Assembly (NCBI RefSeq): GCF_020742175.1
Contig: NZ_DYXM01000162.1
Coordinates: 1-7,686 of the forward strand
Source: Dietzia timorensis
GTDB lineage: Bacteria; Actinomycetota; Actinomycetes; Mycobacteriales; Mycobacteriaceae
Direction of reading: 5' to 3'
DNA: 7,686 nucleotides
In this document: in pieces, positions 1 to 5,558 of the stretch
Numbering within the stretch: position 1 is the first letter of the stretch
How the letters are laid out: every line of letters starts with the position of its first letter
Position numbers and translations under genes: made by a program
Notes under the pieces: generated by a model
The model's input: only the letters and a program-made list of their open reading frames with translations
Told to the model about the DNA's origin: nothing
Databases searched by the model: none

Positions 1-102
1 CGCGAGGCGTTGCGCGACCCGAACTTCGCGCTCCGCGCGGCGCGCGAGCTGCGCGTGGACATCGACTACGTGCCGCGGCCCTACCACCGCGCGTACAAGT
101 AG
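1..102 (+). CDS. C-terminal end of an Old Yellow Enzyme-family NADH:flavin oxidoreductase (partial)
   Basis: The window opens inside a plus-strand reading frame that gives 33 residues before a TAG at 100-102. The tail reads ALRDPNFALRAARELRVDID followed by YVPRPYHRAYK. From memory, YqjM/NamA-like members of the Old Yellow Enzyme family end in the same way: a short 'LLRNPYFPL.AARELG' helix and then a 'P.QYERA' stretch whose aromatic/Arg residues reach the neighbouring subunit's active site. These FMN enzymes reduce activated C=C bonds with NAD(P)H in the cytoplasm. The FMN-binding barrel and catalytic residues lie outside the window, so the assignment rests only on this tail. A flavin reductase and an aldo/keto reductase follow on the same strand, which fits a redox neighbourhood. 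The family assignment is an inference of moderate strength; the reading frame and stop are clear. Confidence 0.6.
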   Translation, partial: REALRDPNFALRAARELRVDIDYVPRPYHRAYK

Positions 103-144
103 CTCGGCGGCGGCCGCAGGCACCGCGGGCACTGCGACCGCGCG

Positions 145-290
145 ACACACCAACCTGCGGGGCCACACACCAACCTGCGGACCAAGAAACCAACGTGTGG
201 TCACGAAAAACCGTGTCCCGGGTTGGTGTGTAGCCCCGCGGGTTGGTGTGTGGTCCCGCGGGTTGGTGTCTGGGCCAGAAGTTGGTGCGG
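145..290. repeat. Inverted array of 20-bp repeats forming a long near-perfect stem
   Basis: Copies of CACACACCAACCTGCGG start at 146 and 166, with a degraded third copy whose core (CAAC) is at 191. They are followed by the opposite orientation, CCGCGGGTTGGTGTGTGG, with GGTTGG cores at 221, 241 and 261, and a decayed fourth GTTGGT core at 281. Every copy on each arm is exactly 20 bp from the next, except the last (19-20 bp). The arms are symmetric about position 208, so 145-180 can pair with 236-271 over 36 positions with one mismatch (146/270) and three G-T wobbles. Pairing continues, interrupted, to about 200/216. The two left copies share CCTGCGG and the two right copies share the complement of CCCGCGG, so copies within an arm resemble each other more than copies across arms. 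The array lies 42 bp after the upstream stop and ends about 58-76 bp before the flavin reductase start. No T-run follows, so it is not a standard terminator. Confidence 0.85.
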
Positions 291-335
291 CCCGCCGGGG
301 GAGCACGGCATCTCCGCCGTCATGCCCGATACGCC

Positions 336-341
336 TACGCT
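336..341 (+). promoter_or_regulatory. Possible -10 box for a leaderless flavin reductase transcript
   Basis: TACGCT fits the actinobacterial TANNNT -10 pattern and ends 6 bp before the ATG at 348. No Shine-Dalgarno sequence is visible before that ATG, so transcription may begin at or next to the start codon. No clear -35 element is seen. The evidence is weak, being spacing plus a loose hexamer. Confidence 0.3.
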
Positions 342-347
342 TGTCCC

Positions 348-941
348 ATGCGCAGAAATCTTCCCGCGGCCGAACGCTCGGCCGATCAGGTGTATTCGCT
401 GCTCACGTCGTCGATCGTGCCGCGGCCGATCGCGTGGGTGTCCTCGCGCTCGCTCGAGGGCATGCTCAACCTCGCGCCGTACTCCTTCTTTACCGTCGCG
501 TCGCAGGATCCGGCGATCGTGTCGGTGACCTCCGTCGGCCGCAAGGACACGCTCTCGAACGTCCGCGCGACCGGGGAGTTCGTCGTCAATATCGGCTCCG
601 AGCATCTCATCGACCAGATGAACGACAGCTCGGGCGCCTACCCGCGCGAGTTCGACGAGTTCGAGGCATTCGGCCTCACGCCCGAGGACTCCGAATACAT
701 CGACGTCCCGCGAGTGGCGGAAGCGGCCATCGCAATCGAGTGCGCCCTGCACGATCTCCACGAGGTCGGCAACGGGACGCTGATCCTCGGGAAGGTCGTG
801 AACTTCTCGATCTCCGAGTCCGTCCTCGCCGAAGACGGGCTGCCGCTGATCGACAAAGTGCGTCCGCCGTCACGCCTGGGTCGAACCGAATGGGGGCTGG
901 CGCCGGAGGTCACGGAAAGGGAGCGCCCGCGGGTGAAGTAG
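348..941 (+). CDS. Flavin reductase-domain (FMN-binding, DIM6/NTAB-type) protein
   Basis: This 197-residue protein belongs to the flavin reductase-like, FMN-binding split-barrel family, whose members bind FMN and transfer electrons from NAD(P)H or a partner flavoprotein in the cytoplasm. Family hallmarks are in order: PRPIAWVSS at residues 25-33, NLAPYSFFTVASQDPAIV at 41-58 and KDTLSNVRATGEFVVNI at 66-82. A C-terminal PPSRLGRTEW segment at about 173-182 resembles the usual 'kl.PvsRLGg..Y' ending. The length matches stand-alone members of about 200 residues. The ATG at 348 was chosen because the protein family begins just before 'SLLTSSIVPRPIAW'. Further upstream the frame runs into the inverted repeats and reads as low-complexity sequence. 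There is no visible ribosome site, so the mRNA may be leaderless. The natural substrate is not deducible. An Old Yellow Enzyme tail lies upstream and an aldo/keto reductase downstream (181-bp gap). Confidence 0.88.
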   Translation: MRRNLPAAERSADQVYSLLTSSIVPRPIAWVSSRSLEGMLNLAPYSFFTVASQDPAIVSVTSVGRKDTLSNVRATGEFVVNIGSEHLIDQMNDSSGAYPREFDEFEAFGLTPEDSEYIDVPRVAEAAIAIECALHDLHEVGNGTLILGKVVNFSISESVLAEDGLPLIDKVRPPSRLGRTEWGLAPEVTERERPRVK

Positions 942-1122
942 CGGCTGCAGAACCGCCGCCGACCGGGGCAAACGGCGCCAGAAGAATCGAACCTCGCGGG
1001 CCCGCCGCGGCAGGTGTATTACTGGTGCCACGCACATCGCGCGTTGCACACCGCGCAGCGCGTCGCCTTACGCGCCAGCCGCATCCCGCAACGCGCGGCG
1101 CATCCGCGAGAAGGAGTCCGCA

Positions 1123-2028
1123 ATGGCACAGTCACAAGTACAGGTCCCCGTCTTCGAGCTCGGGGGAGGCGTGCAGATCCCGGCGATCGGCTTCGGCGTG
1201 TACCAAACGCCGCCCGAGGAAACGGTCGACGCCGTAACCGCGGCGCTCGAGACCGGCTACCGCCACATCGACACCGCCGCCGCGTACGGCAACGAGCGTG
1301 AGGTCGGCAAGGCGATCGCGAGCTCCGGCCTCGCCCGCGACGACGTGTTCATCGAGACCAAGATCTGGCCCACCGACTACGGCTACGAGTCGACCCTGCA
1401 CGCCTTCGACAAGGCGACGGGCAAACTCGGCGTCGACACCATCGACCTGCTTATCCTCCACCAGCCCGCCGTCGACGCGTTCGATCGCACGCTCGAGGCG
1501 TACCGCGCGCTGGAGAAGCTGCGGGCCGACGGCGGCGTCCGCGCGATCGGCATCTCGAACTTCACCCCGCCGCTCCTCGAGCGCCTGCTGGAGACCGCCG
1601 AGGTCACCCCGGCAATCAACCAGATCGAGCTGCATCCGTACTTCACTCAGGTCCCGTCGCGCGATGCGAACGCGCGCCGCGGCATCCTCACGCAGGCGTG
1701 GTCTCCCATCGGCGGGATCACCAAATATTATGACGGCGGAGCTCCCGGCCGCGTGGCCTTCGAGGATCCCGAGTTGCTCGACATCGCCTCGGCGCACGGA
1801 AAGACCGCGGCGCAGGTCATGCTGCGCTGGCATCTGCAGCAGGGGCGGCAGGTGATCCCCAAGTCCACCAACCCCGGGCGCATCGCCGAGAACTTCGACG
1901 TGTTCGATTTCGAGCTCACGGTCAAGGAACTCAAGCGCATCGACGACCTCGACACCGGCAAGCGCAGCGGCCCGGACCCGGACGAGCCCCAGCCAGGCTT
2001 CTTCGAGGCGGAGATCCCGGAGGCCTGA
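1123..2028 (+). CDS. Aldo/keto reductase
   Basis: This 301-residue cytoplasmic NADPH-dependent oxidoreductase of the AKR superfamily reduces aldehydes or ketones to alcohols. The AKR signature GYRHIDTAAAYGNE is at residues 45-58. The full catalytic tetrad is present: Asp50, Tyr55, Lys80 (ETKIW) and His113 (LILHQP). The barrel continues with GISNF at 143-147, NQIELHPY at 166-173 and AWSPIGG at 192-198. The phosphate-binding IPKSTNPGRIAENFDVFDF segment at 245-263 is typical of NADP(H) recognition. Overall layout and length resemble the 2,5-diketo-D-gluconate reductase/AKR5-like bacterial group, but substrate cannot be assigned. The ATG at 1123 is well supported by AAGGAG at 1111-1116 with a 6-nt spacer. 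It ends 81 bp from the convergent secreted-protein gene. The last 20 residues are Pro/Glu-rich and probably disordered. Confidence 0.95.
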   Translation: MAQSQVQVPVFELGGGVQIPAIGFGVYQTPPEETVDAVTAALETGYRHIDTAAAYGNEREVGKAIASSGLARDDVFIETKIWPTDYGYESTLHAFDKATGKLGVDTIDLLILHQPAVDAFDRTLEAYRALEKLRADGGVRAIGISNFTPPLLERLLETAEVTPAINQIELHPYFTQVPSRDANARRGILTQAWSPIGGITKYYDGGAPGRVAFEDPELLDIASAHGKTAAQVMLRWHLQQGRQVIPKSTNPGRIAENFDVFDFELTVKELKRIDDLDTGKRSGPDPDEPQPGFFEAEIPEA

Positions 2029-2045
2029 GCCCGCTCCGACCTCGC

Positions 2046-2091
2046 CCCGAGGGCGTGGCTCGGGCCCCGACTCCGGCACCCGCCCCGAGCC
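2046..2091. terminator. Candidate bidirectional terminator between convergent genes
   Basis: The 81-bp gap between the aldo/keto reductase stop and the convergent gene contains CCCGAG (2046-2051) pairing with CTCGGG (2059-2064). The same central strand can instead pair as GGCTCGGG (2057-2064) with CCCGAGCC (2084-2091). The direct repeat CGCCCCGAG at 2043-2051 and 2081-2089 makes the two stems mutually exclusive. There is no T-run on either side, so intrinsic termination is plausible from position and GC-rich pairing only. Confidence 0.4.
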
Positions 2092-2109
2092 CGAGACCAA
2101 GCCCGCCGG

Positions 2110-3789
2110 TCACCGCACGACGAGGTCGCTCTCGGTCGCGCTCATCGTGATCGGCGCGATGCGCTTGCCCTTCATCCACTCGTCGACGAACGCCGCCACC
2201 GCCGGGTTCGATCCGCGCGCATCGAACACCTCGGGCGCGAGTTCGACGGCGCCGATGAGATGACGCGGCTGCGCATCGAGCCCCGCCGCGCGCGGATACA
2301 TCCGCATCCCGTCGGCGCTGTGCAGCTGCACGGGAATCGACTCCCCGTCGGGCGTCGTCACACTCGCGGGCCGCGTCGTCGCCGCGGGGTCGAACGCGTC
2401 GACGTGCAGGTCGTACCCCGACGGCGCCGCACCCTGCCCGGCCGCGTCGAGGAGCCGCGGATCCACCACCGAATACGGAAGCCCGATATCGAGCAGCAGA
2501 TCCGCGTCGATCAGCGCGTCTCGCGAGGGGAGCGCGGCGGTAAAATCCCAGGGTGACGGCGGGGCCAGGGTATCCGCCGAGCGGTCCGCGGGCGTGTTCT
2601 CGATGAAATCGCCCTGCGCATCGGCGCCCGTGGCCTCGAACGTCCACTGCGGATCCGTGAGCATCTTGTGCCAGAAACCTGTGACGCCATCTTGGCGTCC
2701 CTCAACCCGAAGCTCGCGGCGGTCGGGGCCCGGCCCGGTGGAATTGATACTGATGGCCGAGGTGATCTCTCCATCGATCTTGGGTTGCTGCGCCCAGTCA
2801 GGTGCCGGAAGTTGCACGGCCGCCGTTCCACGATCGAAAAGCTCGAACATCAGGTTCGAGGCGGACGGCTTGTCCGACTGGTCCTCCCAGCTGTAGCGGA
2901 AGAAGACGCTGTCCGACCCGGAGGAATCGAAGTCGAACGTCCGCGTGTACATGTCGCCGTACTTGTTCATCACGAACGTGGTTGACCCGGCGGCCGAAAG
3001 CGATGTCGACTTGAAGCGCCCGCCGAGCGGCCCGCCGATCTCGTAGCTGTTGTCGTTGGGGAGCCATGGGTCCGCGTAGGTGATTCGGCTGCCGTCTCCG
3101 GTCAGCGCGGGCACCATGGTCATCTTCGCCAGGCCGACGGGGTGGGTGCGGCCGGCGATGTCGGTGTACTCCTTGTTATCCCAGGGCGAGGCGACGGACA
3201 GCGCCCACGAATTTGTATCGATCCCGGGCGGGGCCCCGTCCGAAGTCGACCCGGGAACCTTCTGGCCCGGCGCCATCCATAGCATCGCGCCCCATGCCGA
3301 GGTCCAGTTCCACGTGATGGGGTCCTGGGTCGCGTTGTCCATCGTGTACATCCAGCCGAGGTCGTCGACCGCGACCATTTCGTCGTCGTCGACCGAGATG
3401 GCGACGATGTTTCCGCGCAGGCAGCTCGGCGTCGGTACGTGCCGCCATGGCTGAGGTTCCTCGGAGTGCGGCCGCGTGAGCATCGCTCCGTCGACGAGCG
3501 CGAACTCGTAGAACCGATTGAATTGCGTGCGCGGCGTGCGCAGGTCGACGCGCGAAGGTGCAGATTCACCGTCGTAGGTGGGGAGGTTGTCCAGGCCGAA
3601 TTGGCCGCCTCCCGAAGGCAGACCAGGCGGGAGCTGCGCGGTGCCGAACGGCACGCAGCCCTGTGGTCCTCCCGGTGCACCTGCCGATTGTGCGTACCCG
3701 GCGGCGGGCGAGAGGGTGAGGCCGAGCGCGAGCAGCGGGGCGAAAGCGGCGAGACGGCGTGAGCGTGTGCGGATCCCGGTAGTGGTCAT
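2110..3789 (-). CDS. Large secreted protein of unknown function with a Sec signal peptide
   Basis: This 559-residue protein is not one I can place in a named family. Residues 1-33 form a clear signal peptide: an Arg-rich start (RTRSRRLAAF), a hydrophobic core (APLLALGLTL) and a likely cleavage after AGYA (about residue 33). No later membrane segment, lipobox or cell-wall sorting signal is seen, so it should be released or loosely held in the envelope. The mature chain has only two cysteines, Cys45 and Cys123, which could form a disulfide. It is rich in Asp, Trp, Pro and Gly. Two segments look related: about 133-171 (VDDLGWMYT followed by Trp-rich strands) and 268-303 (NKYGDMYTRTFDFD then RYSWED). 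This suggests beta-propeller-like blades, which is an inference from motif spacing. A polar 380-470 region links to a C-terminal domain. The ATG at 3789 is the only start before the signal peptide; a GAGGAG lies too far upstream (about 21 nt) to set it. A bacterial conserved-hypothetical family is likely. Confidence 0.85.
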   Translation of the reverse strand: MTTTGIRTRSRRLAAFAPLLALGLTLSPAAGYAQSAGAPGGPQGCVPFGTAQLPPGLPSGGGQFGLDNLPTYDGESAPSRVDLRTPRTQFNRFYEFALVDGAMLTRPHSEEPQPWRHVPTPSCLRGNIVAISVDDDEMVAVDDLGWMYTMDNATQDPITWNWTSAWGAMLWMAPGQKVPGSTSDGAPPGIDTNSWALSVASPWDNKEYTDIAGRTHPVGLAKMTMVPALTGDGSRITYADPWLPNDNSYEIGGPLGGRFKSTSLSAAGSTTFVMNKYGDMYTRTFDFDSSGSDSVFFRYSWEDQSDKPSASNLMFELFDRGTAAVQLPAPDWAQQPKIDGEITSAISINSTGPGPDRRELRVEGRQDGVTGFWHKMLTDPQWTFEATGADAQGDFIENTPADRSADTLAPPSPWDFTAALPSRDALIDADLLLDIGLPYSVVDPRLLDAAGQGAAPSGYDLHVDAFDPAATTRPASVTTPDGESIPVQLHSADGMRMYPRAAGLDAQPRHLIGAVELAPEVFDARGSNPAVAAFVDEWMKGKRIAPITMSATESDLVVR

Positions 3790-3861
3790 GGTGCCGAATT
3801 GTGCCCGAGTCTCCTCAAAGTCGAGGGCGAACGGCGAAGCCCGGAACGCAGCGATGGACGA

Positions 3862-3867
3862 GTTATA
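3862..3867 (-). promoter_or_regulatory. Possible -10 box for the 559-aa secreted protein gene
   Basis: On the minus strand this reads TATAAC, five of six matches to TATAAT, about 72 bp before the ATG at 3789. No convincing -35 hexamer is seen 16-18 bp upstream. If used, the transcript would have a leader of about 65 nt containing a GAGGAG too distant from the start to act as a normal ribosome site. Confidence 0.35.
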
Positions 3868-3967
3868 GGGCTGCCGAAGCGCCGTGGCGGACGCCGCCGG
3901 GCAGAAATTCTATGTAAGAGTTTTGCGGATCGAAGCGTCTGGGATGCGCTGCACGGATGAAGAAAAA

Positions 3968-3996
3968 TTGCTTGGAATAGACGTGAATTCAATAGT
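3968..3996 (+). promoter_or_regulatory. Possible promoter for the LGFP-repeat gene
   Basis: TTGCTT at 3968-3973 and AATAGT at 3991-3996 are separated by exactly 17 bp and match the -35 and -10 consensus at three and four of six positions. They sit in the AT-rich core of the divergent region. Transcription from here would give a leader of about 145 nt before the ATG at 4149. A closer promoter cannot be excluded. Confidence 0.3.
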
Positions 3997-4013
3997 TCTT
4001 TGCGTCGGAATGT

Positions 4014-4059
4014 GTAACGGGTCACGGTGGGCGGTCGACATTCCAGATGTGACGGGTGA
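4014..4059 (+). repeat. Pair of GTRACGGGTSA direct repeats upstream of the LGFP gene
   Basis: GTAACGGGTCA at 4014-4024 and GTGACGGGTGA at 4049-4059 agree at 9 of 11 positions, and the two differences fit the degenerate pattern GTRACGGGTSA. Each contains two GTNA half-units 7 bp apart (GTAACGG/GTCACGG and GTGACGG/GTGAGCA). The copies are 35 bp apart and lie between the candidate promoter and the ribosome site. They may be an operator pair, although chance cannot be excluded in GC-rich DNA. Confidence 0.35.
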
Positions 4060-4136
4060 GCAAGTCCTCCGGCGAATGCGCTGGTACTCGCCCTGAAGGT
4101 CACTCGAAATCGCCGCAACTATTGGTCGGCGAAAAC

Positions 4137-4142
4137 AAGGAG
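4137..4142 (+). promoter_or_regulatory. Ribosome-binding site fixing the LGFP protein start
   Basis: AAGGAG followed by a 6-nt spacer (ATCATC) precedes the ATG at 4149. It decides in favour of this start over the in-frame upstream ATG at 4056, which has no ribosome site and would put about 31 polar residues in front of the signal peptide. Confidence 0.85.
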
Positions 4143-4148
4143 ATCATC

Positions 4149-4907
4149 ATGTGGACGACTCATTCCCCGGAAAATGTAAACGCCGATAACGGTGCGGTTG
4201 CCTCGCGTAACGTCGGTCGCCGAGTTCTCACCGCCGCCGTCACCGCGGGCGCCTTCATCGGCCTCTCCGGTGTCGTCGCGCCGATGGCCTCGGCGCAGGA
4301 CGAGGTTAAGGGCAAGATCGGCGAAGAGTACGTCGCCGCAGCAGAGGCGAACGGCCAGACGCCGGAAGAATTCTTCGGCGCCGCCACCTCACCGGAGCTC
4401 GATGCGGCCAACGGTGGCAAGTTCCAGACCTTCGAGAAAGACAAGAAGTCGATCTACTGGAATCCTGACGTCGCTGGTGGCCAGGCCAACCAGGTCGGCG
4501 GAGCTATCTTCGACCTGTGGGGCGAGACCACGATGAACGGTTCCCCCGGATACGAATGGGGCCCGCTGCACTACCCGACGACTCGCGAGTGGCCGACGAA
4601 TGAATCCGGCGCGAGCGGCGTCGACGGTCGTGGGAACCACTTCGAGGGAGGCTCGATCTACTGGTCGCCGGAGACAGGCGCGCAGATGGTCTGGGGCCTC
4701 GTGCGTGACGCATGGTGGCATCTTGGAGCTGAGTCGAGCGAGCTCGGACTGCCTATCGCCCCCGAGACCTTCGACGGCTCGTCGTGGATGCAGAAGTTCG
4801 AGGGCGGCGTCGTAGTTGTCCGAACTGACGGGTTGGCGCGAGTGTCGACGGATGAGTCTCCTGGCGACACCGAACCGGTCCCGATCGATCAGCTGACGAT
4901 CGGATAG
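4149..4907 (+). CDS. Secreted LGFP-repeat cell-envelope protein
   Basis: This 252-residue exported protein carries LGFP repeats, a module found in mycolate-containing actinobacteria (for example after the mycolyltransferase domain of corynebacterial PS1) and believed to hold proteins to the cell wall. It has a long polar N-terminus (1-25), a hydrophobic core at about 26-45 and a likely signal-peptidase cleavage ASA|Q at 49/50. A degenerate repeat spans about 57-125 (IGEEYVAAA, then KSIYWNP and GGAIFDLWGE). The best repeat spans about 125-203 (GYEWGPLHYPT, NHFEGGSIYWSPETGAQMVW, then GAESSELGLPIAPE). A half repeat follows at 214-231 (MQKFEGGVVVV). The canonical LGFP tetrapeptide appears only as LGLP at 199-202. 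No catalytic domain is attached, so it is probably a small wall-binding or structural protein. It is expressed as a single gene between its own upstream region and a strong terminator 40 bp after the stop. Confidence 0.9.
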   Translation: MWTTHSPENVNADNGAVASRNVGRRVLTAAVTAGAFIGLSGVVAPMASAQDEVKGKIGEEYVAAAEANGQTPEEFFGAATSPELDAANGGKFQTFEKDKKSIYWNPDVAGGQANQVGGAIFDLWGETTMNGSPGYEWGPLHYPTTREWPTNESGASGVDGRGNHFEGGSIYWSPETGAQMVWGLVRDAWWHLGAESSELGLPIAPETFDGSSWMQKFEGGVVVVRTDGLARVSTDESPGDTEPVPIDQLTIG

Positions 4908-4947
4908 CGGATTCGCAGGCCGGAAATGTTCGGCTGCGAGCCTCGCG

Positions 4948-4985
4948 ATGCGGCGGCGACCTGGATTACCAGGTCGTCGCCGCAT
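4948..4985 (+). terminator. Strong hairpin terminator of the LGFP-repeat gene
   Basis: Positions 4948-4964 pair with 4969-4985 over 17 bp with a single G-T wobble around an ATTA loop, starting 40 bp after the LGFP stop codon. Only a short TT follows the stem, as is common for actinobacterial terminators, which often lack a long U-tract. Confidence 0.85.
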
Positions 4986-5485
4986 TCGTGTGCCGCGTGC
5001 TCCTTCATCGCAACGCCGGCGGTTTTCAGCTGCCTCTCCGATAGGCCGGTCGTCGGGCTCCGGTCTGCCTCGGCAAAAGCTAGCTCTGGGGAGTCGAAAT
5101 TCGCGCTCGGACTCGATGGATGTCGGCCGTTTCGTCACGTTCCCAAGCCCGTCATCGGCGGTCGAAATAAACCGCATCGCCAGTCGACAAACCGTCGTGT
5201 CATGAAACGGGTGAAAGGTGACTCGGGAAGCGTTCTGAGGCGTGGGAAAAGTGGCGGCAGCTGGAGATGGGCGACTTCTGGCGATTCCGGGCGTGTGCGA
5301 AGGCTGCTATGTGGTGGCCGAAACTGCGGCGGTGCGTAAGTGCAGGTAGACGAGTTAAGCGGCGGCCGGCTTGGGTATGGACAGGAATGGCGATCTCCGC
5401 TAGAGCCGGACGGCTGGAGGAAGCGGCCGGCAATGGAGAGCGCGGTGGCCGGCCGCGGCGGAACGGACGCCGGTCGGAACGGTTG
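4986..5485. other. Gene-free stretch between two converging terminators
   Basis: About 500 bp lie between the LGFP terminator and the terminator of the next minus-strand gene. Open frames cross it on both strands (for example 5200-5433 minus and an ATG at 5202 plus), but none has a ribosome site, a recognisable domain or the expected third-position G/C bias. Their translations are Arg/Pro/Ser-rich, as usual for wrong frames. GCGGCCGGC occurs twice near 5360-5435, with a related GGCCGGCCG near 5446. No tRNA, CRISPR or transposase remnant is visible. The stretch could hold an untranslated RNA or a decayed gene, but nothing in it supports a call. Confidence 0.6.
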
Positions 5486-5516
5486 AAGGCCCGCCCGAGA
5501 GATTCGGGCGGGCCTT
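5486..5516 (-). terminator. Perfect 13-bp hairpin terminator of the Asp/Trp-tail gene
   Basis: Positions 5486-5498 pair perfectly with 5504-5516 (AAGGCCCGCCCGA and its complement) around a 5-nt GAGAT loop. The stem lies 42 bp beyond the minus-strand stop at 5559. It has A/T at both ends and can act in either direction, but only the minus strand has a gene leading into it. Confidence 0.85.
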
Positions 5517-5558
5517 GGCGCGTGCGTTGGTTGAGGGTGCTGAAGGTGCGAGCTGGGA

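Larger units (their letters stand above)
3790..4148. other. Divergent intergenic region with AT-richer core
   Basis: These 359 bp separate the minus-strand secreted protein from the plus-strand LGFP protein, so they must hold the promoters of both. The stretch from about 3900 to 4020 is visibly richer in A and T than the coding flanks, as expected for regulatory DNA. A short open frame (3884-4096, GTG start, 70 codons) crosses it but has no ribosome site and no recognisable protein character, so I do not call it a gene. Candidate promoter and repeat elements are listed separately. Confidence 0.7.

Noticed and set aside
145..271. Transposon ends or a miniature inverted-repeat element
   Set aside because: The stem is internally periodic and no flanking target duplication was seen, so a mobile element is not supported, though not excluded.
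145..290. CRISPR array
   Set aside because: The 20-bp units are contiguous without spacers and switch orientation in the middle.
981..1010. tRNA-like GAATCGAACC (minus-strand GGTTCGATTC) suggesting a tRNA or att-site remnant
   Set aside because: The T-stem has a mismatch and no matching acceptor, D or anticodon arms are found at the proper distances.
197..1237. Long plus-strand open frame covering the repeats, flavin reductase and aldo/keto reductase start
   Set aside because: The translation is Arg/Pro-rich and low in hydrophobic structure, and it overlaps two genes with clear family motifs in other frames.
1132..2100. 322-codon minus-strand frame opposite the aldo/keto reductase
   Set aside because: It is an antisense shadow of a gene with an intact catalytic tetrad; GC-rich DNA gives such frames routinely.
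3884..4096. 70-codon plus-strand frame upstream of the LGFP gene
   Set aside because: GTG start without a ribosome site, no motif, and located in AT-rich promoter DNA.
4389..5177. 262-codon minus-strand frame opposite the LGFP gene
   Set aside because: Antisense to a gene with signal peptide, ribosome site and terminator; it runs through the terminator hairpin.
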